Of a stretch of DNA of 32,024 bases, positions 6,974 to 15,171 are shown one piece after another. The notes beneath the pieces were generated by a model. It did no database searches. It was not told the origin of the DNA and worked only from the letters and a program-made list of their open reading frames with translations. The stretch is from Alistipes sp. (GTDB taxonomy: Bacteria; Bacteroidota; Bacteroidia; Bacteroidales; Rikenellaceae), in assembly GCA_017654125.1 (NCBI GenBank), contig JAFNYX010000125.1, forward strand, positions 1 to 32,024, in the 5' to 3' direction. Within the stretch, counting starts at the first letter, position 1, and every line of letters starts with the position of its first letter. A program made the position numbers and the translations under genes.

Positions 6974-8464
6974 ATGACAAAAAAACGCATACTTCTGACC
7001 GGAGCCACAGGCATCATGGGAACAGCCGGACTTAAAGAACTCCTCGCGCGTGACGAACAATTCGACATCACCGTACTCGTACTCAACTCGAAACAAAACC
7101 GTCGCAAAATGGCGGCATATCGCGACCGAATCCGCATTGTTTGGGGCGATTTGCGCCACTACGAGGATGTATTAGATGCCGTTACGGGAGTCGATTATGT
7201 CCTGCACGTCGGTGGCATGGTATCGCCGAAAGCAGACTATCGCCCAGCAACAACCCTACAAGTAAATGTCACGGCAGCCGAAAACATTGTTCGCGCCGTT
7301 AAAGCCCAACCCAATGCAGACGCAATAAGGGTGGTTTACATCGGCAGTGTGGCACAAACGGGCGACCGTCGCTCGCCATTACATTGGGGACGTTGCGGCG
7401 ACCCGATTTTTCCGTCGATGTATGACTACTATGCCATCTCGAAATGTCGCGCAGAGTGCATTTTTGCCGAATCAGGATTGCGCCATTGGGTGAGTTTGCG
7501 ACAATCGGGCATACTCTACCCTGCATTATTAAAAAACATGGATCCGATAATGTTCCATGTGCCTATTCAGGGCGTATTGGAATGGGCAACTGTCGAGGAT
7601 TCGGGCCGACTGCTCGCGGCGGTATGCGGAGATGATGTGCCGGAGGATTTTTGGTGCCGTTTCTACAATATCGGCAGCGGTGCAGAGTACCGATTGACGA
7701 ACTACGATTTTGAGTGCTTGCTGCTCGATGCCATCAACTGTCCACCACCCGAAAAAGTATTTGAGCCAAACTGGTTTGCAACGCATAATTTCCACGGACA
7801 ATGGTATCTGGATTCCGACCGCTTGGAGGAGATTTTACACTTTCGCGCCAACGTGCCAATAAAAGAATATTTTCGTCGAATGAGCCGACAAACCCCGTGG
7901 TATTTTGCGCTCGCCAAACTCGCGCCTGCATTTATCATAAAGCCGTTTATGCTACTCATTGCCAACGACAAAACCTTTGGAACACTCGGCTGGCTACACC
8001 ACAACAACGAGCCTCGCATCGCAGCTTTCTTCGGTTCGCGTGAGGAGCGGGCAAAAATCAAAGATTGGAAGCAGATGACCTCCTTCCAACTCGCCGACGC
8101 AGAGCATGCCGTACGCCTCGACCACGGCTACGACGAGAACCGCCCGACAGCACAGCTCACCATCGAAGATATGCGCTCGGCAGCAGCGTTCCGCGGTGGC
8201 GAATGTTTGTCGGAAAACATGACAACGGGCGACCTTCGCACGCCTTTGACGTGGCGTTGTGCGCATGGACACACATTCGAGGCTTCGCCTGCACTCATAC
8301 TGCTCGGAGGCCATTGGTGCGAGGAGTGCCTTGCTACACCGTGGAGATATGACGAGTTGGCAGTAAAAAGTCCGTTCCTAGCACAGGTTTGGAGAGCAAT
8401 GCACCCTGCAACGACGAACGAGATGCGGGTGTACGGCGAGGCAAATCCGACGGATTACAGATAG
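6974..8464 (+). CDS. NAD-dependent epimerase/dehydratase with C-terminal Cys-rich treble-clef-like domain
   Basis: The N-terminal ~300 residues are an extended short-chain dehydrogenase/reductase: Rossmann motif GATGIMG (10-16), Ser125, and the catalytic Tyr153-xxx-Lys157 pair. This indicates oxidation-reduction or epimerisation of a sugar nucleotide or similar substrate, which cannot be specified. Residues 300-400 have no obvious assignment. Residues 407-456 carry Cys411, a TW-x-C-x-x-GH-x-F stretch (Cys429, His433) and WCEEC (Cys449, Cys452). This resembles the treble-clef zinc module of the DUF4379 type seen beside endonuclease domains. That fusion is unusual and the 496-residue length is well above the ~310 of ordinary epimerases. 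A terminator follows immediately. Confidence 0.85.
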   Translation: MTKKRILLTGATGIMGTAGLKELLARDEQFDITVLVLNSKQNRRKMAAYRDRIRIVWGDLRHYEDVLDAVTGVDYVLHVGGMVSPKADYRPATTLQVNVTAAENIVRAVKAQPNADAIRVVYIGSVAQTGDRRSPLHWGRCGDPIFPSMYDYYAISKCRAECIFAESGLRHWVSLRQSGILYPALLKNMDPIMFHVPIQGVLEWATVEDSGRLLAAVCGDDVPEDFWCRFYNIGSGAEYRLTNYDFECLLLDAINCPPPEKVFEPNWFATHNFHGQWYLDSDRLEEILHFRANVPIKEYFRRMSRQTPWYFALAKLAPAFIIKPFMLLIANDKTFGTLGWLHHNNEPRIAAFFGSREERAKIKDWKQMTSFQLADAEHAVRLDHGYDENRPTAQLTIEDMRSAAAFRGGECLSENMTTGDLRTPLTWRCAHGHTFEASPALILLGGHWCEECLATPWRYDELAVKSPFLAQVWRAMHPATTNEMRVYGEANPTDYR

Positions 8465-8518
8465 AAAGCATAAATATCAACCCAAAAAGCGGCCATCCGG
8501 TCGCTTTTTTTATGCTTT
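8465..8518 (+). terminator. Nested Rho-independent terminator after the epimerase gene
   Basis: An inner 11-bp stem (8484-8494 with 8499-8509, one G-T pair, loop ATCC) is followed by a T-run. Around it, a perfect 10-bp outer repeat (AAAGCATAAA at 8465-8474, TTTATGCTTT at 8509-8518) shares one base with the inner stem. The outer left arm begins at the base after the epimerase stop codon. Confidence 0.85.
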
Positions 8519-8565
8519 TTGGCAATATTATTACTTTGTAATACGTTTATTCCGTCAAAAAATAA

Positions 8566-8573
8566 TATCTTTG
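8566..8573 (+). promoter_or_regulatory. -7 element of the lipoprotein-surA-ostA operon
   Basis: TATCTTTG is a perfect -7 element. No good -33 TTTG sits at the usual distance; the nearest is 8535-8538. The element ends only eight bases before the ATG at 8582, implying a 5' leader of about 3-5 bases. Confidence 0.6.
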
Positions 8574-8581
8574 CAAGTTGT

Positions 8582-9538
8582 ATGAAGATTTTTGTAAAAA
8601 TAACAATCATCGCTATGGCTTTCGCTGCATCATCATGCCGCGAAACTGCCATCATTTTCGGCCCGGAGCCGGTTGCAAGAGTCGGTCGTAAAACATTATC
8701 GACGGAGGAGGTCGCCGCAGCCCTGCCAAAAGGTATTTCGGGAACGGACTCAATTAACTATGTGGAGACATTCGTGGAGCGATGGATTGTGCGCCAACTC
8801 AAATTACAGGAGGCGGAGTTGATATTCTCGTCGTCGGAGGCGGATATCGACCGTATGGTGGAGGAGTATCGCCAGTCGTTACTCATTCGCAAGGTCGAAC
8901 AGCACTATCTCGATACTCAGATGGATGGTGAACTTACCGAGCAAGACATCGAACAATACTACAATAGCCACAAAAACGATTTTCGTCTTTCGGCACCGGT
9001 TGTAAAGGGTTACATTGTGGCATTCCCTGACCAATATCGTCGTCGCGAATGGTTGCTCTCGATGATGCGTTCGCCAAAACCGGAGATGGTGAAAGATTTC
9101 GAACAGGTATGTCTGAAAAACAACTTCCGATTGACGAAGTTCGACGAGTGGAGCGACTTCACGGAATTTAAGAGCAATCTGCCACTACTGCGTTCCGCAT
9201 CACACGACGAGTTGCTGTCCGACCGCACGGTGCGACAGATACACCACGACCGAACGTACTATTGTTTCCGCATCACAGATGCGCTAAAAGCGGGTGACAC
9301 GATGCCACTCTTTATGGCGCGAGACAACATCGTGCGCATACTCACCAAACGCCGTCAGGAGGAGATTATTCGACGCGAAGAGGAGCGAATGGTGGGCAAT
9401 GCCGAGCAGAATGGTATCATCAAACGATACGGCATGAGCGAGGAGGAGCCTATCGAGGTGCCAAAGGTTAATGAAACAAAGATTGAGAAGTGCGATAGCA
9501 CAGCGATCTCAAACAACGAAAAACAGATAACGAAATAA
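8582..9538 (+). CDS. SurA-like lipoprotein without a PPIase domain
   Basis: This is a predicted lipoprotein with signal segment MKIFVKITIIAMAFAASSC and lipid-attachment Cys19. Residues 28-110 resemble the helical N-terminal chaperone domain of SurA/PrsA, and a charged helix (about 245-285) could complete that fold. The parvulin PPIase domain expected between them is replaced by a stretch (about 120-235) lacking parvulin signatures. It is probably a non-catalytic periplasmic chaperone for outer-membrane proteins. An upstream ATG at 8519 is in frame, but it would lie within the terminator and before the promoter and would bury the lipobox, so 8582 is chosen. It leads an operon with a true SurA homologue 19 bases downstream. 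Confidence 0.8.
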   Translation: MKIFVKITIIAMAFAASSCRETAIIFGPEPVARVGRKTLSTEEVAAALPKGISGTDSINYVETFVERWIVRQLKLQEAELIFSSSEADIDRMVEEYRQSLLIRKVEQHYLDTQMDGELTEQDIEQYYNSHKNDFRLSAPVVKGYIVAFPDQYRRREWLLSMMRSPKPEMVKDFEQVCLKNNFRLTKFDEWSDFTEFKSNLPLLRSASHDELLSDRTVRQIHHDRTYYCFRITDALKAGDTMPLFMARDNIVRILTKRRQEEIIRREEERMVGNAEQNGIIKRYGMSEEEPIEVPKVNETKIEKCDSTAISNNEKQITK

Positions 9539-9557
9539 AAACAGAGAAACAAACAAT

Positions 9558-11009
9558 ATGAGAAAGATTTTATTTATTGGCGTGGCAGTGATTGCGCTTG
9601 CGGCAGGAGTTAATGCACAGAAGCGTTTTGTGATGCTTGACAAAATTGTTGCCGTAGTGGGCAATTCGTCAATTATGCACTCCGATGTCGAACAACTCGC
9701 CACACAGTTGGTCGAACAGCGTCGTGCCGCAGGATACACCTCCGACCGCGACCCTCGAAACGAGGCATTGGAGCAGTTGCTCATGCAAAAGTTGCTCTAC
9801 AATCAGGCGCTCATCGACTCCGTACAAATCAATACGGGCGACGTATTGCAGCGTGTAGAGACCCGTATCCAGTCGATGATCGAACAAGAAGGTTCAGTTA
9901 CGGCTCTCGAAAAGAAGACCCATATGCCGGTATATAACATCCGCGAGCTCGTACGTCGTCAAGCCGAGGAACAGACCTACGCGGCAGCTATGCAGCAGGA
10001 GGTAATCAGCAAGACGCGCGTTGTGCCGGGCGAGGTGGAGCGTTTCTACCGCAACACGGATAAGGACAGTCTGCCGATTATCGCCGAGCAGTACGTATAT
10101 GCACACATCACAAAGTTTCCAAAAGGAATGGAGGAGGCAAAGCGTCGTACGCGTGAGCGTCTGCTCGAAATGCGTGAACGTATCGCAACCGGCAAGGCAC
10201 AATTCGCCACGTTGGCACGTATGTATTCGGTCGATGGTTCGGCCATTCGTGGCGGAGAGTTGGAGCCGTCGCCTGCGGCAGGTTTCGTGAAGCCGTTTGC
10301 CGATGCGCTCGAAGAGTTGCGTCCGGGACAGGTTTCGGAGGTTGTGGAGACACAATTCGGTTTCCACCTTATCCAGCTCATCGACAAGAAGGGCTCGATG
10401 TACCACTGTCGCCACATTCTGCTCCGTCCGACATACACCTCGGAGGAGATTACACAGCCGATGATCGAGTTGGACAGCATCGCCAACCTCATTCGCAAGG
10501 ATTCGCTCACATTCGAGAAGGCGGCAGCCGAGCACTCGGACGACAAGCACTCGAAGATGAACGGCGGTATCGTAACCAACCACGACTTGCTCGAACACTA
10601 CTCAGCATTTGACGCCAAACTGACAGCAACCAAGTTCCTCAAAGAGGACTTTGGCGTAGGTGGTGGCAAGAGCATCGACGACTACAATGCCATTCGTCGT
10701 CTGCAAGTGGGCGAAATTTCGCCGGCATACCGCACCTCCGACCTCAACGGTAACGACCTCTGCAAAATCGTAAAACTCATCGAGATTATCCCGACACACA
10801 AGGCTTCGCTCGACGAGGACTATCTGCGTTTGGAGCAGATTGCCCTGAACGAAAAGCAGCAGAGCGACTTCAACAAATGGCTCGACGAGAAGATTGAGGC
10901 GATGTATGTATACATCGACCCGGCATATCGCAATGGCGAATTCACCAACAAAAAGTGGGTTAAGCCGGACGCAGATCAAAAGATTCAAATCACTCCAAGC
11001 AGTAAATAG
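9558..11009 (+). CDS. surA: Periplasmic peptidyl-prolyl isomerase/chaperone, SurA-like
   Basis: SurA-type chaperones escort unfolded outer-membrane proteins through the periplasm and isomerise prolyl bonds. The signal peptide is about 1-20 (VNA-Q). A SurA N-terminal helical domain spans about 27-150. A first parvulin domain (about 176-276) has FATLARMYSVDGSAIRGGEL and GFHLIQL. A second, more divergent parvulin-like domain (about 282-410) has YHCRHILL and a KMNGG motif. The 483-residue length and double-PPIase layout fit SurA. It lies between a PPIase-less lipoprotein and an OstA-like gene, whose GTG start is two bases after this stop, so the operon is devoted to outer-membrane assembly. Confidence 0.9.
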   Translation: MRKILFIGVAVIALAAGVNAQKRFVMLDKIVAVVGNSSIMHSDVEQLATQLVEQRRAAGYTSDRDPRNEALEQLLMQKLLYNQALIDSVQINTGDVLQRVETRIQSMIEQEGSVTALEKKTHMPVYNIRELVRRQAEEQTYAAAMQQEVISKTRVVPGEVERFYRNTDKDSLPIIAEQYVYAHITKFPKGMEEAKRRTRERLLEMRERIATGKAQFATLARMYSVDGSAIRGGELEPSPAAGFVKPFADALEELRPGQVSEVVETQFGFHLIQLIDKKGSMYHCRHILLRPTYTSEEITQPMIELDSIANLIRKDSLTFEKAAAEHSDDKHSKMNGGIVTNHDLLEHYSAFDAKLTATKFLKEDFGVGGGKSIDDYNAIRRLQVGEISPAYRTSDLNGNDLCKIVKLIEIIPTHKASLDEDYLRLEQIALNEKQQSDFNKWLDEKIEAMYVYIDPAYRNGEFTNKKWVKPDADQKIQITPSSK

Positions 11010-11011
11010 AG

Positions 11012-13798
11012 GTGCGCAGACGCATTGTATCCATAACGGTTAGCCTCGTAGCGCTGGCAAGCATCGTCTTTGCCGGTAGTAATGGTATGCCCCAACTTCC
11101 AACGCATGAACCACAATCGAAGGAGCGTACATCATCCGCTTCGCGTGACAACAACGACTCGCAACCGAAAAAGAGCGAGAAGTTTGTCGACATGAAGTCG
11201 GATGGTGGTCGGCAGACCGAACATCGAGGCAAAAAGATTCTGATTGCCGTCGGCAACTTCGCTGCACACCATAACGGAACAGTCATCACGTGTGATAGTA
11301 CGGTACGCTACTCAGACAGCCAAATCGAGTGTTTCGGCAACGTGCTAATCAACAAGGGCACAACCTATATATACGGCGACCGTGCGGAGTACGATGGCGA
11401 GAGAAACGAGGCGCGCGTATATTCGAATATCGTAAAGGTGGTCGATAAGAGCACGACGCTCTATACCTACAACTTCCTCTTCAACACCAAGACCAACATC
11501 GGCACATTCTCGGGTGGTGGTGTGGTTGTCGATGAGGATAGCCAACTCGAAGCCGAGTATGGATACTACTACGCAGACACGAAGGAGATTATCTGCGTCG
11601 ATCGAGTACAGATGCGCAATGAGACCTACGAAATGAAGGGCGACTCGGTAATCTACAACACGGAACTCAATCAGGCGAAATTCTTCACCAATACAAATAT
11701 TTGGAAGCCGGAAGAGAATGAATATCTCTATGCCGATTGTGGCTCGTTCGACCGCAACGGCGAACACTATTCGCTGACACTCAACGGATATATCCTCACC
11801 GAGGAGCAGGAGGTATGGAGCGACACGCTCGACTACTACGGCGAGCGCGGATATGCCCGACTGAAAAGCAACATACAGATTGACGATACGGAGCAGAAGA
11901 TGCTCATCTTCGGCGATTGGGGCGAATATTGGCGCGAGCCGGGCGATGCGTTCCTTACACGCAATCCATCAATGATAAGTTACGATACGGAGCAGAGCGA
12001 TTCGGTATTCATTCGCTCCGATTCGATGTACCTCTACACCAAAGACCCCGTAGCCGAGCGTATCGAGCGCCAAAGACTCGACTCGATAAACAAAGCACAA
12101 GAGAAGATGCGTGCCGATTCGATTGCTCGCGCCGACTCTGTTGCCAAAGTATTGGCTGTGCAAGCCGAGGAACAAAAGCGCGAAGAGATGAAGCGTGCAA
12201 GCGAGAAGTTAATATCGGGCGGTAAAAAATCCAAGCAGGAGACGAAGCAGAGTGCAAAGCAAAAAGAGGAGCAAAGCGCACAAACAGATGTTGCCCCAAG
12301 CGACGCAGAACCAAACGCTAAGTCAAATATGCCGTTGAACGCCAAATCGGCCGAGGAGCGACGAACTGCACTACGCAATAAGGCAAACGCAGTAAATAAC
12401 GCCGTAAAGCAGACCATCGACCAGCAACGCGAGGGCGAAGCAACGACAATTGCTCCACCGACACAACAGCCGAGCAGCGAAAATGCCGAACAACCGACAC
12501 AACTAACAGCATCGACAGAGACGGCACAAGCGGATTCACCGGCAAGCGCCTTGGACTCGACTCGTGTCGATTCCGTAAAGGTCGATTCACTTGCCGCCGA
12601 TTCGCTCGCAAATCCGGCTGACACGCTGACCAAAAAAGAGAAGAAGGCGATTATCAAGGCCGAAAAGAGATACATCGCCGACTCGATACGCAAAATCAAG
12701 CAGGATTCGCTCAATGCGAAACTCGACCGCATTGCCGATCGTCGTCAGGCAAAACGTACGGCATACTATCGCAAATTGGAGCGCATAGACTCGTTGATGA
12801 GAGTCAAGGCTCAGGAACGCGCCGACAAGAAGTTGCGCCGACGTGTGTTGCGATTGGAGAAGAGAGGCATAACGATTAAGCCGGTCGATGCGTCGGTATG
12901 GCGCGAGATTGACTCGCTCATAGCCGCCGACTCGATACCGGCCGACTCGCTGCTACGACGTATGTTAGACTCACTCATACACGTTATCTACAAAAAGGAT
13001 ACGGTTGGCGTCGCCCAAGAGCCGACCGATACCATAGAGGTCGATTCAACCTATCGCCTCATATTGGCATTCCGCAACGTGAAGATGTTCCGCAGCGATG
13101 CACAAATGGTATGCGACTCGCTCTCCACATCGACACAGGACTCGGTCATCAATCTCTACATCGCACCTGTTCTATGGAACGAGGATAATCAGATAACGTC
13201 CGAAGTGATGCACATCCACACATCGAACAGCCAAATCACCCACGCCAATTTCGAGGGTAAACCGATGATGGTATCCGAGGTTGATACGGCACACTACAAC
13301 CAGGTTACGGGTAAAACGATGACCTCGCACTTCCGCAACAATCAGATTTACCGCAACGATGTGGATGGTAACGTGCAGACTATATACTACATGCAAGAGA
13401 ACGAAAATTCGCCAGATATAACAATGATGGCATACATCGAGAGCGGCGACATGTCGTCGTACATCGAAAATAGTCAGTTGGTCGGCATCACGTATCGCGT
13501 AAATCCAACATACACGTTCTACCCAATGGATAAGATTCCGGAGACGCGCTCGCAGAAACTCGACGGCTTCAAGTGGGAAATCAACCGTCGTCCGTCGCGC
13601 GACAGCGTATTCAACCGCACCATTCGTCCATCGCTACGCGAGGAGAAGGGCACACTCGAAAAGCCACACTTCCCGATTGCAAGCGCAATGGAGCGTCGCA
13701 AGGAGCGACTCATAAAATTGAAGTCATGGAGCGACCGAACCGATACACTCTCGGTCGAGACGCTCGAATGGGTGGAGTCAGTGTCATCGGTATTTTAG
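11012..13798 (+). CDS. OstA/LptA-like outer-membrane assembly protein with long disordered insert
   Basis: The protein begins with a signal peptide (about 1-21, VFA-G). It then has OstA-type beta-jellyroll repeats (about 85-340), marked by alternating hydrophobic residues, repeated DxxxY pairs and phrases such as GDRAEYDG and KGDSVIYN. OstA/LptA domains bind lipopolysaccharide and bridge the periplasm. Residues about 345-675 form a very charged, low-complexity segment rich in Lys/Glu/Ala and DS pairs (ADSIARADS, VDSLAADSL), probably coiled coil or disordered. A second OstA-like region follows (about 680-860). The start is GTG at 11012; an in-frame stop just upstream leaves no alternative. It may act in LPS transport with SurA, but the LptD beta-barrel is not evident at the C-terminus. 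Confidence 0.85.
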   Translation: MRRRIVSITVSLVALASIVFAGSNGMPQLPTHEPQSKERTSSASRDNNDSQPKKSEKFVDMKSDGGRQTEHRGKKILIAVGNFAAHHNGTVITCDSTVRYSDSQIECFGNVLINKGTTYIYGDRAEYDGERNEARVYSNIVKVVDKSTTLYTYNFLFNTKTNIGTFSGGGVVVDEDSQLEAEYGYYYADTKEIICVDRVQMRNETYEMKGDSVIYNTELNQAKFFTNTNIWKPEENEYLYADCGSFDRNGEHYSLTLNGYILTEEQEVWSDTLDYYGERGYARLKSNIQIDDTEQKMLIFGDWGEYWREPGDAFLTRNPSMISYDTEQSDSVFIRSDSMYLYTKDPVAERIERQRLDSINKAQEKMRADSIARADSVAKVLAVQAEEQKREEMKRASEKLISGGKKSKQETKQSAKQKEEQSAQTDVAPSDAEPNAKSNMPLNAKSAEERRTALRNKANAVNNAVKQTIDQQREGEATTIAPPTQQPSSENAEQPTQLTASTETAQADSPASALDSTRVDSVKVDSLAADSLANPADTLTKKEKKAIIKAEKRYIADSIRKIKQDSLNAKLDRIADRRQAKRTAYYRKLERIDSLMRVKAQERADKKLRRRVLRLEKRGITIKPVDASVWREIDSLIAADSIPADSLLRRMLDSLIHVIYKKDTVGVAQEPTDTIEVDSTYRLILAFRNVKMFRSDAQMVCDSLSTSTQDSVINLYIAPVLWNEDNQITSEVMHIHTSNSQITHANFEGKPMMVSEVDTAHYNQVTGKTMTSHFRNNQIYRNDVDGNVQTIYYMQENENSPDITMMAYIESGDMSSYIENSQLVGITYRVNPTYTFYPMDKIPETRSQKLDGFKWEINRRPSRDSVFNRTIRPSLREEKGTLEKPHFPIASAMERRKERLIKLKSWSDRTDTLSVETLEWVESVSSVF

Positions 13799-13806
13799 TG
13801 ACAGAA

Positions 13807-13838
13807 TTGGTCGGGAGCAAAAAAAACACCGCGACCAA
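13807..13838 (+). promoter_or_regulatory. Hairpin in the metY leader
   Basis: In the 83-base gap between the OstA-like gene and metY, TTGGTCG (13807-13813) can pair with CGACCAA (13832-13838) across an A-rich loop, with two further GG/CC pairs inside. There is no T-run, so it is not a classical terminator. It could be an RNA processing or regulatory hairpin. I see no TAnnTTTG promoter in this gap and no known SAM riboswitch core. Confidence 0.35.
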
Positions 13839-13881
13839 CACATATAAATAGAGTATAAACAGAGAAAAAAAGATAAAAGAG

Positions 13882-15171
13882 ATGGCAGAAGAGAAAAAGG
13901 TGCTCGGTTTTGAGACTCGTCAAATTCACGGTGGATACCATGTGGATTCAACCGGTTCGCGCGGTATAGCAATATACCCTACTGCGGCATACCATTTCCG
14001 CTCGTGTGACCACGCAGCAGGATTGTTCGAACTCTCCCAGCCGGGAAACATCTATACCCGCCTACACAATCCGACGACAGCCGCTTACGAAGAGCGCATC
14101 GCATCGCTCTACGGTGCAGTTGGTGCATTGGCCGTAGCTTCGGGTATGTCGGCCATATTCCTCACCGTATCCTCGTTGGCAGAGGCGGGCGACAACATCG
14201 TCGCAGCTCCGTTCCTCTACGGCGGAACGTACAACCAATTCCGCATATCGTTACGTAAGCTCGGTATCGAGGTACGCATAGCAAAGGGTGATAGCGTGGA
14301 GGATTTCGAATCGCTCATCGACGAGCGTACAAAGATGATATATGTCGAGAGTATGGGCAACCCAACGTGCGACGTGCTGGATTTGGAGGCAATCGGAGCG
14401 TTGGCAAAGCATTGCGACGTACCGTTTGTCGTGGACAACACGTTCGGTGCTGCGGGATATTTGTGCAACCCATTCGACTGGGGCGCAAATATCGTGGTCG
14501 ATTCGGCAACGAAGTGGATTAACGGTCACGGTACAGCCATGGGTGGCATTATCGTCGATGGCGGTAACTACGATTGGGGCAATGGCAAATTCCCACAAAT
14601 TGACGGCCCATCGGAGGGCTATCACGGACTGAATCTCTACAAGACTTTCGGCAAGCAGGCATTCATCGTCAAGTGCCGTGTCGATGGTTTGCGCGATTTC
14701 GGCTGCTGTCCATCATCATTCGACTCGTACCTGATGCTTATCGGTTTGGAGACGCTCTCACTACGCGTAAAACACGAGGTGGAGTCGTGTCGCCGTTTGG
14801 CAGAGTACTGCCGCAACCATCCGAAGGTCGCAAAGGTAAGTTATGTCGGCTTTGAGGACCATCCGGGCTACAAGAACGCACAGAAATACTATCGTTTCGG
14901 AGCTTCGGCCGTAATGAATATCGAATTACGTGGCACGTTGGAGAGTACGGTGAAGTTTGTCGAAGCGTTACAACTGATGGGCAATATGACCATGATTGGC
15001 GACTCTATAAGCGTTGTAACCCACCCTGCATCAACCACACACAAGCAGTTGAGCGAGGCAGATTTGAAAGCCGCAGGTGTTACGCCTACGTTGCTGCGTC
15101 TGTCGCTCGGATTGGAGGATGTAGAGGATATAATCGCCGACTTTGAACAAGCATTTACACACATCGGCTAA
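13882..15171 (+). CDS. metY: O-acetylhomoserine sulfhydrylase (aminocarboxypropyltransferase)
   Basis: This PLP enzyme of the Cys/Met metabolism family makes L-homocysteine from O-acetyl-L-homoserine and sulfide, the direct sulfhydrylation route to methionine. The PLP lysine is Lys211 in SATKWINGHG. YTRLHNPTT (58-66), ASGMSAI (86-92) and VDNTFGA (184-190) are family motifs. The 429-residue length and the insert after the lysine match O-acetylhomoserine sulfhydrylases rather than the ~390-residue cystathionine synthases and lyases. The stop codon overlaps the metX start (TAATG), so translation is probably coupled. The neighbours metX and hom supply its substrate, which supports the call. Confidence 0.94.
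   Translation: MAEEKKVLGFETRQIHGGYHVDSTGSRGIAIYPTAAYHFRSCDHAAGLFELSQPGNIYTRLHNPTTAAYEERIASLYGAVGALAVASGMSAIFLTVSSLAEAGDNIVAAPFLYGGTYNQFRISLRKLGIEVRIAKGDSVEDFESLIDERTKMIYVESMGNPTCDVLDLEAIGALAKHCDVPFVVDNTFGAAGYLCNPFDWGANIVVDSATKWINGHGTAMGGIIVDGGNYDWGNGKFPQIDGPSEGYHGLNLYKTFGKQAFIVKCRVDGLRDFGCCPSSFDSYLMLIGLETLSLRVKHEVESCRRLAEYCRNHPKVAKVSYVGFEDHPGYKNAQKYYRFGASAVMNIELRGTLESTVKFVEALQLMGNMTMIGDSISVVTHPASTTHKQLSEADLKAAGVTPTLLRLSLGLEDVEDIIADFEQAFTHIG

Noticed and set aside
8519..8581. Upstream in-frame start for the SurA-like lipoprotein
   Set aside because: It would begin at the end of the terminator and before the -7 box and would bury the lipoprotein signal; ATG at 8582 is far better.
9894..10598. 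Minus-strand reading frame of 234 codons over surA
   Set aside because: It is the complement of a conserved gene with no family features of its own.
12034..12732. Minus-strand Ser/Ala-rich frame of 232 codons
   Set aside because: It mirrors the low-complexity Lys/Glu/Ala/Asp-Ser insert of the OstA-like gene; the Ser richness is a by-product of that composition.
12090..12960. DS-coding repeats as a CRISPR or DNA satellite
   Set aside because: The repeats are protein-coding, degenerate and irregularly spaced.
13799..13881. SAM riboswitch before metY
   Set aside because: The gap is too short for SAM-I, and I see no SAM-II-like conserved core.
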